Shown: piece by piece, positions 14,815 through 22,140 of the stretch
How the letters are laid out: every line of letters starts with the position of its first letter
Numbering within the stretch: the stretch's first letter is position 1
Assembly: GCA_030697505.1 (NCBI GenBank)
Contig: JAUYPX010000005.1
Coordinates: 1 to 32,132, forward strand
Direction: 5' to 3'
DNA length: 32,132 bases
Origin: Nanobdellota archaeon
GTDB lineage: Archaea; Nanobdellota; Nanobdellia; Woesearchaeales; GW2011-AR9
Made by a program: the position numbers and the translations under genes
The notes under the pieces: generated by a model
Told to the model about the DNA's origin: nothing
Database searches by the model: none
What the model saw: only the letters and a program-made list of their open reading frames with translations

Positions 14815-15783
14815 TTATTTTTCGCGCGCCGCGCCCTGCGGCGCACTACGACGCACCCCACGAGCGGCGTCATCGCTATTAAGATTGTTGCTACCATCAA
14901 GGTCTAAGTTATCACTAATACAGCCAAACCACGCCGCACGTTTCTCATTAAATCCAGTACCTGCTTGGCCATTCCAAGGGAACCATAATTTTGCTGGTTT
15001 GCCGAAATACTTTCCAATCTCGACAAGAATAGCAGGATCAGCAAGACCAGTTAATTGCTTCACGTAACTGGTATGAGCGGTATCTCGAAGCGCGCTTTCC
15101 AGAAGACTGTCTTGCAGAGTTGCTTTAGCAAAATGTCCCTTTTTTCTTTGACGGCCAGCATTGACTATTACTTTTTTATTGAAATCTGCCGCAGAAGGAT
15201 AATGAATGACTTCTTCCGTTGTGTAATTGATAATAGTATTCTGCGCCTGCCAGCCATAACCAGCGCCGTGATCTTTGTACTGCAGCAAAAGTGCGTTTGC
15301 ATCAGCATTATTTCTATTTTTATAGAGTGCGGCAACAATATTACAACTCAACGCGATGCTAGGCAGGAATAAGCCGTTCTGTTCGCAGTGTACAACTCCA
15401 TTGTAGGGGGTGAAATTTATAGGCTGTCCTTGAGGATTGCGAAAAATATCTTTTCTTATTGCAAGATTGTCGTAGTGTTCAAATACATTATTATCAGCGT
15501 CAACACAGGCAATATCTCCTAGTTCAATAAAATTATCGGTGACAGATACCCTGCTTCTCAATCTCCCCTTTGCCTTTTCGGAAATAGCAGCATATCTCTG
15601 GCCAAATTCTGCTTTCAGAAAATCCACACCATCAGCATTGGTGTCAAGAATCTGAAGAAGATCAGATAATTCTTTTCCCGATTCAGCGTTCTGTCCCTGC
15701 GCAAGAAGTTCTTCAGCGCGTAGGAATGCTCTCTTGCAATCGTCGTATTCTGCCAGTCCTGGAATGTAGAGTCTTGACACCAT
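14815..15783 (-). CDS. Hypothetical protein, 322 aa, second gene of a pair
   Basis: Not recognised. Reading from the ATG at 15783 gives 322 residues; a longer frame from 15828 exists, but it would overlap the upstream gene by 44 nt, whereas 15783 sits one base after that gene's stop, with GGTGGAG upstream. N-terminal residues 1-90 are helical. A mixed alpha/beta core follows with several Asn/Gly/Tyr-rich segments (DHGAGYGWQAQNTIINYTTE at about 190-209). The C-terminus ends in a low-complexity GC-rich Arg/Ala tail (DDAARGVRRSAPQGAAREK). No membrane segment or known motif. It probably works with the upstream coiled-coil protein. Confidence 0.55.
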   Translation of the reverse strand: MVSRLYIPGLAEYDDCKRAFLRAEELLAQGQNAESGKELSDLLQILDTNADGVDFLKAEFGQRYAAISEKAKGRLRSRVSVTDNFIELGDIACVDADNNVFEHYDNLAIRKDIFRNPQGQPINFTPYNGVVHCEQNGLFLPSIALSCNIVAALYKNRNNADANALLLQYKDHGAGYGWQAQNTIINYTTEEVIHYPSAADFNKKVIVNAGRQRKKGHFAKATLQDSLLESALRDTAHTSYVKQLTGLADPAILVEIGKYFGKPAKLWFPWNGQAGTGFNEKRAAWFGCISDNLDLDGSNNLNSDDAARGVRRSAPQGAAREK

Positions 15784-15784
15784 C

Positions 15785-16963
15785 TTACTTTCGCTCCACC
15801 CTGGAAAATTCTTCAGGCTCTTCTTCAACGTCTATCACTATAGCTTCATCCGTATCTGCTTCCGGAAAAATTCGCATCTCAGCCGGCCGGGAAAAAGAAT
15901 CTTCGTATGCTTCTGCTTCAATACGCGTGTTGTCGACGTACGATGCGGCATTGACCATAACTTCTTCTGATTGGGCAATCATTTCCGCGGTATTCTTCCG
16001 CAACTCATTCATGCCGATCAGCAGACGCGCTCCTGATGTAAACCGGCTCAGCAGATCATATTGTTCTTTTACTCTGCTTAATTGAATAAGAGCAGGCTTC
16101 CATCCCTGTTCTAATTGACACTCCTGGGATTCGATCATGCGCTGCTGCCGCTGCACCGAGGCATATTCAATGTTTAATACTTCCAGCAGCGAAGAGAGAT
16201 TGTCATCACTAAGTATTTTTTTTCCATCTTTCATTTTTTGCCGTACTTGTGAACGAACTGCAGCGTTCTCCAATGGAGGAAGAATATCAACGCCAGTTTT
16301 GGCGTGCAGTTCTGCTGAAATTGTTTTCTTTTCTGGTTCAGAGAGAATATCATACTTCTCCAGGCCTCGAAGCAGCTCGGTGTATTCCCGCTGCCTTTCC
16401 GGCAGGGAGTGAAGGTCTCCTTTCACACCAGCGATTCTCGTTTCTAATCCTTCTTGCCGTGCAGAAAGCTTCCCATAATCAGTTTTCATTTTTTGAACGA
16501 CATCGGGAAGCGCTTTGAAAAGTTCGGACCCCTTTACAACCGCATCTTGCAAAGCTATGACTTGTTCTAATAATTGTGTCTCTGGAGAGGCAGTAGGAGA
16601 TATAAGATTAGGCCGGTAACGTTTAAAACCGCGGCTGACAAAGCGCAAAAATCGAGTTAATGAAGAGTACTGTTTCCCGTATTCTACCAGAGCGCTTTTT
16701 ACGTCATAATCACGCTGTCTTTTGTCTGCCTCCTGCGCTTTAGCGAGCATCGTTCTGTTGGTTTCAACTTCCGCTGCAGGTATAACATTCTGCTGCACCA
16801 ACCAATCAAGTGCCTGAGGAGCAGAAATGGCGGGAACTAAATCTCTTTGTGTGCATTTTTGATATTTTCTAGCTACGCCAAGCGTAGTTAGCTCATCAGG
16901 TACGCCTGCTAACGCGTTGGTTTCAAAGATGTCCTGTGCCTGATTCTTATCGTATTCTGTCAT
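15785..16963 (-). CDS. Hypothetical coiled-coil protein, 392 aa
   Basis: Not recognised. The start at 16963 is supported by GAGGT five nt upstream and a TATA box (GGTTTATAAAG, about 17000-17010). The N-terminus (about 20-60) has a short helix-turn-helix-like run, followed by a basic patch (FLRFVSRGFKRYRPNL, about 104-119). A long predicted coiled coil spans roughly 150-330 with many Glu/Arg/Leu. The C-terminal 40 residues are acidic (IFPEADTDEAIVIDVEEEPE). Such a layout fits a structural or scaffold protein. It is co-transcribed with the 322-aa gene and divergent from the CheD-like gene. Confidence 0.55.
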   Translation of the reverse strand: MTEYDKNQAQDIFETNALAGVPDELTTLGVARKYQKCTQRDLVPAISAPQALDWLVQQNVIPAAEVETNRTMLAKAQEADKRQRDYDVKSALVEYGKQYSSLTRFLRFVSRGFKRYRPNLISPTASPETQLLEQVIALQDAVVKGSELFKALPDVVQKMKTDYGKLSARQEGLETRIAGVKGDLHSLPERQREYTELLRGLEKYDILSEPEKKTISAELHAKTGVDILPPLENAAVRSQVRQKMKDGKKILSDDNLSSLLEVLNIEYASVQRQQRMIESQECQLEQGWKPALIQLSRVKEQYDLLSRFTSGARLLIGMNELRKNTAEMIAQSEEVMVNAASYVDNTRIEAEAYEDSFSRPAEMRIFPEADTDEAIVIDVEEEPEEFSRVERK

Positions 16964-17078
16964 TGTAACCTCATAGTTCCTATTAAAACCTATTAGTTCT
17001 TTATAAACCTTATTGTTTTAATTACTCAATAGTAGTTACTTAAGAAAGTATTATAAAGAGCCCTGTTAATAGAGGATT

Positions 17079-17537
17079 ATGGCCTTAAACATGAAGATGG
17101 TGGAAGGAAATCCTCCCACTGAAAAAGGAGATACCTATGTCGCTTGGGATGACTATGAAGTTAGTTCCACTTCATTATGGACTGACGGAATAGGCTCTTG
17201 TGTAGCAGTTGCTCTATATGTCCCAGAATTACAGATAGGTACATTAGCGCATATCAGCGGCGTCCGCTGCCCCAGCATAATTCCAGAAGCAGTTTATCCT
17301 GAAAACATTGTAAATACCATGGCTTCAAAATTATGTAAATATAGGATGGAAGCAGTTTTAGCAGGAGAAGACGGTAAAAGAGATATTTCTGAAATAGTTA
17401 AAAAAAGTTTAAATGCTTTGAACATCCCCATAGTCGGGGAAGATTTAGGAAACTTCGGCGGCACTCGAGGCAGAGAAGTTCATTTCAACTGCCAAACCGG
17501 AAAATTAACAGTATATCGTTTGCCATCGTTATTCTAA
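17079..17537 (+). CDS. CheD-like protein (glutamine deamidase fold), orphan
   Basis: The 152-residue product has the CheD signature: WTDGIGSCVAVALYVP (about 34-49) with catalytic Cys at 41, LAHISG with His at 58, and Thr at 35. The T35-C41-H58 spacing is the same as the known catalytic T-C-H triad of Thermotoga CheD (6 and 17 residues). The remaining pattern also fits, including IPIVGEDLGNFGGTRGREVH (about 116-135). CheD deamidates chemoreceptor glutamines and binds CheC. No chemotaxis gene is in this window and the product is alone, so the target may be something else. AGAGGATT precedes the start and a TATA box is at about 17049-17057. Confidence 0.8.
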   Translation: MALNMKMVEGNPPTEKGDTYVAWDDYEVSSTSLWTDGIGSCVAVALYVPELQIGTLAHISGVRCPSIIPEAVYPENIVNTMASKLCKYRMEAVLAGEDGKRDISEIVKKSLNALNIPIVGEDLGNFGGTRGREVHFNCQTGKLTVYRLPSLF

Positions 17538-17589
17538 TAACATTTTTTAGGTAAATTTTATAAATAAGCACAGTCTTACTATTCTTACT

Positions 17590-17850
17590 ATGATAGAAAC
17601 AATTAAAGTTTCCTCGAAAGGACAGATCGTTATCCCAGAACGAATCCGCGAACAATTGGAGATAAAGGAAGGCATGAGATTAATTTTAATAAACGATGAA
17701 GGAAAAATCATCTTAGAAAAAGAGCACGACTTTCTTGAAAAGATGAAAGAAAATGAAGAACGTCAAGCATGGATCGCTCTTGGAGAAAAAGCCTTTGCAA
17801 AGACATGGGATAATCCAAAAGATGAGGAAACATGGAAAAGATACCTGTAA
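17590..17850 (+). CDS. AbrB/MazE-like antitoxin
   Basis: An 86-residue protein beginning with a swapped-hairpin AbrB-type DNA-binding domain: IETIKVSSKGQIVIPERIRE then LEIKEGMRLIL (residues 2-33). The C-terminal half is a charged helix (EKMKENEERQAWIALGEKAF) likely to bind the toxin. The next gene starts within its last 19 nt, so expression is coupled. TTTTATAAATA is centred about 29 nt before the ATG, making this a near-leaderless transcript. Its autoregulation is expected by analogy with MazE. Confidence 0.85.
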   Translation: MIETIKVSSKGQIVIPERIREQLEIKEGMRLILINDEGKIILEKEHDFLEKMKENEERQAWIALGEKAFAKTWDNPKDEETWKRYL

Positions 17851-18185
17851 CTGCACGGCAACGAGATCTTTTATTAATGCCTTTTCCTTATTCGGATTTA
17901 TCTGCAAGTAAAATAAGGCCAGTGTTAGTAATGAGCAATGATAAATTCAATGCCTTATCACAGGACGTTATTGTGTGCTGTGTAACCTCAAATATCTCTA
18001 GGGAACTTTACACCGTTTTTCTTGGAAAAAGTTGTTTGGAAGAAGGCTTCTTACTAGAAGAGTGCTGTGTTAAAGTTGAGAATATTGCAAAGATAGAAAA
18101 ATCAAAAGTAGTAAAGAAGATTGGGCGCATAAATGAAAAAGTATTTTCTGAGATCAGACAGAAATTTCATTCCCTTCTTACTTGA
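17832..18185 (+). CDS. mazF: MazF/PemK-family endoribonuclease toxin
   Basis: A 117-residue protein with the PemK/MazF fold: RQRDLLLMPFPYSDLSASKI (about 9-28), RPVLVMSND (29-37, the usual R-P-x-L-V-x-S), DVIVCCVTSNIS (44-55) and ECCVKVENIAKIEKSKV (76-92). These positions place the basic residue and the Ser/Thr of the RNA-cleavage site near the usual places. It would cut single-stranded mRNA at short motifs. The frame overlaps the antitoxin end by 19 nt. The gene is convergent with proS, with 4 nt between the stop codons. Confidence 0.88.
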   Translation: MEKIPVTARQRDLLLMPFPYSDLSASKIRPVLVMSNDKFNALSQDVIVCCVTSNISRELYTVFLGKSCLEEGFLLEECCVKVENIAKIEKSKVVKKIGRINEKVFSEIRQKFHSLLT

Positions 18186-18189
18186 AATT

Positions 18190-19641
18190 CTAATAACTCC
18201 TGCCAAAATAAAACCAGCTCTTCATCGTTTCTTTGCAAGCGAAGCACTTTTGTTCTTTGATCTTGGGCTGTTCAAAAGGAGAGTTTAATGATTTTGCACC
18301 AGTATTTTCCTTGAATTTCTCTTCGCACTTCTCAGTTCCGCACCAGGGAGCAAAGACGATTTTGCCGGCATCGATTGCCTTCTGGGCATCTTTGAGATTG
18401 TCAGTTTTGACAATATTCTGTTGCAGAAATGTTTCTGCTTTCGCATACAGATCAGCGTGCATCTGTTCCAAGATCAGTTTTATCTCCGTATCCAGAGCGG
18501 CAAAAGGCAGGGATTGTTTCTCACCGGTATCTCTTCGGGCGACGGTTGCGGTCTTATTTTCTAAATCTTTGGGGCCGATCTCGATCCTGACCGGAACGCC
18601 TTTCATCTCCCATTCATTAAATTTCCAGCCGGGAGAATAACCGTCGCGATCATCCAAATGCACAGAAATGCCTTTTTTCTCTAACAATAGTTTGATTTTC
18701 TGGACTTCCTGCAGCACTTTTGCTCTGGAGTTATCAAATAAAATAGGCACGATAACTACCTGATTCAAGGCTAGCTTTGGCGGTAAGACTAAGCCTTTAT
18801 CATCAGAATGCATCATGATCAGGATTCCTATCAATCTGGTCGTAATCCCCCAGGAATTCTGCCAAACATGCTGCGATTGTTGCTTTTCATCTTGGAAAGT
18901 GATGTTGAACGCTTTGGCAAAATTCTGCCCCAGATGATGGGAAGTGCAGCCTTGCACCGCTTTACCATTTGGTAAGAATGCTTCCAAGGAAAGAGAGTAC
19001 TCCGCGCCGGCGAAGGTCTCATTTTTTGATTTCTTTCCTTTCAAGACCGGAACGGCAGCTAATTCGGTAAATACTTTTTCGTAAAAATCTAAGATCTTAT
19101 AGGTTTCTTTGACTGCTTCATTTTTAGTCGCAAACGCGGTATGGCCTTCCTGCCAGAGAAATTCCCGGCTGCGCAAAAAGGGAACCGGATGCTTGAATTC
19201 CCATCTAACGACGTTACACCATTGGTTTAAGCGCATCGGCAAATCTTGGTGGGAGCGGATCCACTTAGCGTAAGAATCATTGATGATGGTTTCCGAAGTG
19301 GGCCGCACTGCTAAACGCTCCTGCAGTTTGGAATTTCCTCCGCTTTCAACCCAGGCTACTTCTGCAGCAAACCCTTGAATGTGTTTTTCTTCTTTAGCTA
19401 ACAAACTTTCGGGAATGAATAAAGGAAAGTAAGCGTTTTTTACTCCGTCAGCTTTGATCAGTTTATCAAAGAATTCTTGTACCTTTTCCCAGATGTGATA
19501 GGAATTAGGGCGTAAAATATAACAGCCGGAAACTGGTGAATAGTCGATCAATTCCGCTTTCTGCAATAATTGAGTATACCATTCCGAGAAATCCTGGTCC
19601 TTTTTTACGGTAATTCCCAAGTTGTTTTTCTTCGAGGACAT
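18190..19641 (-). CDS. proS: Prolyl-tRNA synthetase (archaeal/eukaryotic type)
   Basis: A 483-residue class II synthetase that charges tRNA-Pro. The family marks are the N-terminal KDQDFSEWYTQLLQKAELID (about 15-34), RPTSETIINDSYAKWIRSHQ (motif 2 neighbourhood, about 113-132), WEFKHPVPFLRSREFLWQEG (about 147-166), and the anticodon-binding domain VVIVPILFDN onwards. The C-terminal zinc-binding-like domain (CGTEKCEEKF ... CFACKETM, about 430-475) and the final Tyr are typical of the archaeal form. The ATG at 19641 was chosen; a GTG one codon earlier also opens the frame. No editing insertion of the bacterial type is present. Confidence 0.96.
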   Translation of the reverse strand: MSSKKNNLGITVKKDQDFSEWYTQLLQKAELIDYSPVSGCYILRPNSYHIWEKVQEFFDKLIKADGVKNAYFPLFIPESLLAKEEKHIQGFAAEVAWVESGGNSKLQERLAVRPTSETIINDSYAKWIRSHQDLPMRLNQWCNVVRWEFKHPVPFLRSREFLWQEGHTAFATKNEAVKETYKILDFYEKVFTELAAVPVLKGKKSKNETFAGAEYSLSLEAFLPNGKAVQGCTSHHLGQNFAKAFNITFQDEKQQSQHVWQNSWGITTRLIGILIMMHSDDKGLVLPPKLALNQVVIVPILFDNSRAKVLQEVQKIKLLLEKKGISVHLDDRDGYSPGWKFNEWEMKGVPVRIEIGPKDLENKTATVARRDTGEKQSLPFAALDTEIKLILEQMHADLYAKAETFLQQNIVKTDNLKDAQKAIDAGKIVFAPWCGTEKCEEKFKENTGAKSLNSPFEQPKIKEQKCFACKETMKSWFYFGRSY

Positions 19642-19682
19642 CACGCTGAGAAGAAGGTTTGGTTATTTAAACGTTTTTGTTG

Positions 19683-20351
19683 CTAAACTCGAACTCCATT
19701 CTTCTTCAAATACTCCATCAGCTCTGCAAAGGCTTGGTCCATCCCTAACTCTTTGCTGCGGAAATTAAATCCGCACATGCCTAGATCAGAAGCAGCTTTG
19801 ACATTTTCTTTTTGATCATCGATAAAAGCTACCTGATGCCGTAAGCCTGTTCCGCCGAGCGCTTCAAGCAGATGAACGTAGGCAGGGAAGCTAGGTTTGG
19901 AAAAACCAATCTCATGCGAAGAGATAGCAACTAGCACATGATTCTTGATCTCCGCGCCCGGAGTATTATACATAATCTCATTGTTGTTGCTTAAGACACC
20001 GGTAGGATATACATTTTCATTCAATTTTTTCACCAGATCTAACATCGGTTGATACGGCTGCCCGCACCATTGTTGCAGCAGATTGCGAAAGAATAATTTA
20101 TTCTCACTAGTAATCGGGATACTTCCTGCTTGCAAAGCATGGGTGAGATAGGTATCTGCACTTGTTTTTCCATTTTGAAAATCCCGCCAGATGTCTTTGT
20201 CTTTAACCTTAGGAAAGCACATGGCCTCTAGTATTTCTGCAGAGAAACTTTCACCAAAATAACTCTTTCCTTGAGAGATAACTTCTTCAAGTGGCGCTCG
20301 TACATTCGCCACACCACCAATATCAAAGCAAAAGTAATTGATTTCAGACAT
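19683..20351 (-). CDS. HAD-superfamily hydrolase
   Basis: A 222-residue HAD-IA hydrolase. Motif I is FDIGGV with nucleophile Asp10; the second Asp of DxD is Gly here, as in the DxGGV subset (YihX-like). Motif II is TGVLSNNNE (about 117-125), motif III is the Lys in GFSKPSFPAYVHL (about 149-161), and motif IV is FIDDQKENV (about 176-184). The cap lies between about 15 and 95. It would dephosphorylate a small molecule; the substrate is not visible. The ATG at 20351 follows an AT-rich stretch without a clear ribosome site. The unrelated proS lies 38 nt downstream. Confidence 0.85.
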   Translation of the reverse strand: MSEINYFCFDIGGVANVRAPLEEVISQGKSYFGESFSAEILEAMCFPKVKDKDIWRDFQNGKTSADTYLTHALQAGSIPITSENKLFFRNLLQQWCGQPYQPMLDLVKKLNENVYPTGVLSNNNEIMYNTPGAEIKNHVLVAISSHEIGFSKPSFPAYVHLLEALGGTGLRHQVAFIDDQKENVKAASDLGMCGFNFRSKELGMDQAFAELMEYLKKNGVRV

Positions 20352-20393
20352 AAAAATATTTCAGAAGAACTTAGTTATAAATTTTGTGAAGAA

Positions 20394-20750
20394 TCAATGT
20401 ATATATGGTTGATTCTCAAAATGATCAGGGAATCGTTTCATTTCCGCCCTTTCTGAATACATTCTTTGGAGAAGATCCATCTGTTCAGATTTAAATGGTG
20501 CGTATTTTGCTCCTGCTCGATTGGGACTTTGAGAGAGTAATACCTTTTTTCCTTCCTTTACGGAATCACATAATTCTTCGCATGCCTGCCTAAGTGACCA
20601 ATAAGAATGAGCACTATAAGAATGACTACTTTGAGATTGAAGATTTAAGGTAACTACATATTCATCTCCATCTTCAAAGATTTCTCTGCCGATAAATAAA
20701 TCATATCCCCAATTAACGATGTCATCGTTTTTGTCTTTTGGTAAGATCAT
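20394..20750 (-). CDS. Hypothetical protein, 118 aa
   Basis: Not recognised. The product has strand-like segments at about 22-40 (EIFEDGDEYVVTLNLQSQS) followed by a Ser/Tyr/His-rich stretch (SSHSYSAHSYWSLR), a helix (RQACEELCDSVKEGKK, about 54-69) and a charged C-terminal half with MDLLQRMYSERAEMKR. No membrane helix. Two overlapping TATA-like elements (TTTATAAATG and TTATAAATATAA) precede the ATG at 20750, so the transcript is short-led or leaderless. It lies 42 nt upstream of the HAD gene on the same strand. Confidence 0.5.
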   Translation of the reverse strand: MILPKDKNDDIVNWGYDLFIGREIFEDGDEYVVTLNLQSQSSHSYSAHSYWSLRQACEELCDSVKEGKKVLLSQSPNRAGAKYAPFKSEQMDLLQRMYSERAEMKRFPDHFENQPYIH

Positions 20751-20818
20751 AAGTTATATTTATAAGAATCATTTATAAAACTTTTCTTACCTATAGAATA
20801 AAATTAAAAAAATCCTGC

Positions 20819-20950
20819 CTACAACTCTGCTATAGCTCTCAATAACTTCTCATGCCCCTTAACTAGATCATTAAATCTACTTAATTCTCGTGAAACTATT
20901 TCATATGCTTTCTTATCGTTCAAATCTTTTGAATGCTCTGATTTCGCCAT
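20819..20950 (-). CDS. Micro-ORF, 43 aa, overlapping the next
   Basis: The frame encodes 43 residues from MAKSEHSKDLNDKKAYEIVS to LLRAIAEL, a single charged helix. Its ATG is preceded by GGAGTGGATAAAAA, i.e. a GGAG ribosome site at 9 nt. Its first 38 nt overlap the end of the preceding micro-ORF in another frame. The stop is followed by CAGGATTTTTTTAATTTT, a T-rich terminator-like signal. Codon composition is like that of neighbours. Reality as a gene is moderately supported by the ribosome site and terminator; no function is known. Confidence 0.45.
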   Translation of the reverse strand: MAKSEHSKDLNDKKAYEIVSRELSRFNDLVKGHEKLLRAIAEL

Positions 20951-21047
20951 TTTTTATCCACTCCTTAATTTCTTCCTCAGTATAATAACCTTCCCTAATG
21001 CCTCTCATTACACTAGCTTGCTGAGGGTCGTCTTTTATTTTAAACAT
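20913..21047 (-). CDS. Micro-ORF, 44 aa
   Basis: The frame encodes 44 residues, starting MFKIKDDPQQASVMRGIREG and containing YYTEEEIKEWIKNGEIRAFK near the end. The composition (a compact charged helical motif) looks protein-like, and the reading frame stays open some 20 codons upstream of the ATG without another ATG, so the true start could be a non-AUG codon or this could be a decayed remnant. GGAG lies only 3 nt before the ATG, which is tight. It ends inside the following micro-ORF. It may be a two-gene unit of unknown role. Confidence 0.35.
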   Translation of the reverse strand: MFKIKDDPQQASVMRGIREGYYTEEEIKEWIKNGEIRAFKRFER

Positions 21048-21103
21048 TTCTCCATTTTCTATTAAAAATTCTTTTGTAATAATAAAACTAAAAATGCTGA
21101 ACT

Positions 21104-21910
21104 CTAAAACAAACCAGTATCATGCTCTTTTACTTCTACAATTCTTGAATCAGGATTATATCTTGCTTCTTGAGCTAAATTGAATTTTCTTGCGTCATAA
21201 CCATTAAAACCTCGCATATTTTTCAAAACTTTTCTCCTTCTTCTTGGTGATTTTAAATTTTGCTCCATCCCTAAATGATGTGCCCCATAGGTTAAACCAA
21301 TTGTTGGTTTTTCTTTACCAGAAATTTCAGAAACTCTTGGGACAACCCACCTTTCTATTTTTTCAGCATTAATTGCATTTCTTCCTTCAATTATCGGATC
21401 TCCTTCCAAATAGAAACAAAATTGAGCTAACCATTGAGTAACTCCTGAAAGTTCACTTTTTGAATAGAGTTCTTTGTGCGCATCTTCTTCCAACCATCTG
21501 CGAAACCCATCATCAAGTCGAGAATTTACACTTCTTTCAACTCTTCTGTTATCCTCTTCTTCAGTATCCCCAAAATTCACATCTGTACTATAAATTGGCA
21601 CCTTCATTAAATTTCTAACAATTATTTGGTGGCAAGGATCTCCTGCCGCATAAACAATTTCCCCGTCTTCATGTTTTCCTTCTAAAGATTTTTCAGCAGC
21701 ACCCCAATATATTTGCAATGTTTTACCTATTCCACCCCCGAATTCTTCAATAACCAATCCATCAACACTATCAAAAAGAGATATCTCTAACCCACTTAAT
21801 CTTGATATTCCCCCATTTTGCAAACCATCTTTAAGATTTTTTTCAAAGTTATGATTCATCAAACCAAGTACATAATTTGCATTTTTGGTTTCAAACGTTC
21901 TATATGACAT
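21104..21910 (-). CDS. Hypothetical protein, 268 aa, possibly TraB/PrgY-like
   Basis: No firm family. The segment ISLFDSVDGLVIEEFGGG (about 43-60) followed later by EGRNAINAEKIERWVVPRV (about 174-192) and IGLTYGAHHLGMEQNL (about 203-218) resembles the layout of TraB/ChaN-type proteins, where a vE motif is followed by an ERN helix and a final GAHxxG motif; this is a loose resemblance from memory. Many charged residues and no membrane segment. TTTATAAA at 21933-21940 is 27 nt before the ATG, so the mRNA is probably leaderless. It lies alone between the micro-ORFs and the ftsZ terminator region. Confidence 0.5.
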   Translation of the reverse strand: MSYRTFETKNANYVLGLMNHNFEKNLKDGLQNGGISRLSGLEISLFDSVDGLVIEEFGGGIGKTLQIYWGAAEKSLEGKHEDGEIVYAAGDPCHQIIVRNLMKVPIYSTDVNFGDTEEEDNRRVERSVNSRLDDGFRRWLEEDAHKELYSKSELSGVTQWLAQFCFYLEGDPIIEGRNAINAEKIERWVVPRVSEISGKEKPTIGLTYGAHHLGMEQNLKSPRRRRKVLKNMRGFNGYDARKFNLAQEARYNPDSRIVEVKEHDTGLF

Positions 21911-22007
21911 ACTATAAAATATAACCTTGCCCTTTATAAATCTTTACTACTTACAAGTTACTATTTTTGACTAAGCTTCTAACGACTAAGAAATAATAAA
22001 AAAATCC

Positions 22008-22062
22008 TGCCCTGCGGAAGTCTTCACGTAGGGGCGGTGATAAGAACAAAAGGCGCAGGGCA
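22008..22062. ncRNA. Structured element with 9-bp closing stem downstream of ftsZ
   Basis: TGCCCTGCG at 22008-22016 pairs perfectly with CGCAGGGCA at 22054-22062. Inside, TCTT+CAC can pair with GTG+AAGA around a loop GTAGGGGCG. The minus-strand version ends GGCAGGATTTTTTT, a terminator-like T run, and the plus-strand version runs into CTCTTTTTG. GC content is well above the surrounding sequence, which suggests an RNA element rather than chance. It is either an independent small RNA or a processed 3' end of the ftsZ mRNA; an H/ACA-type guide is possible but not demonstrated. Confidence 0.4.
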
Positions 22063-22102
22063 AGATCTCTTTTTGATTGTGAAATAAAAAAAGAAATAAA
22101 AG

Positions 22103-22120
22103 AAAAAAGAGGGTGGACAC
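22103..22120. repeat. ftsZ 3' copy of a flanking inverted repeat
   Basis: The plus strand reads AAAAAAGAGGGTGGACAC here, 21 nt after the ftsZ stop codon. In the ftsZ mRNA the complementary version occurs near the 5' end (23232-23247). The local sequence also forms the short hairpin GGGTGTCCACCC followed by CTCTTTTTTC on the minus strand, a probable terminator for ftsZ. Confidence 0.6.
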
Positions 22121-22140
22121 CCCCCTTCTTCTACTTAAAC

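Noticed and set aside
17590..18185. MazEF-type module as a novel hybrid system
   Set aside because: AbrB-fold antitoxins with MazF toxins are the normal MazEF arrangement; the overlap is ordinary.
18233..18640. Open frame of 135 codons on the plus strand
   Set aside because: It is antisense to the C-terminal part of proS, and the Cys/Ser-rich translation is typical of a shadow.
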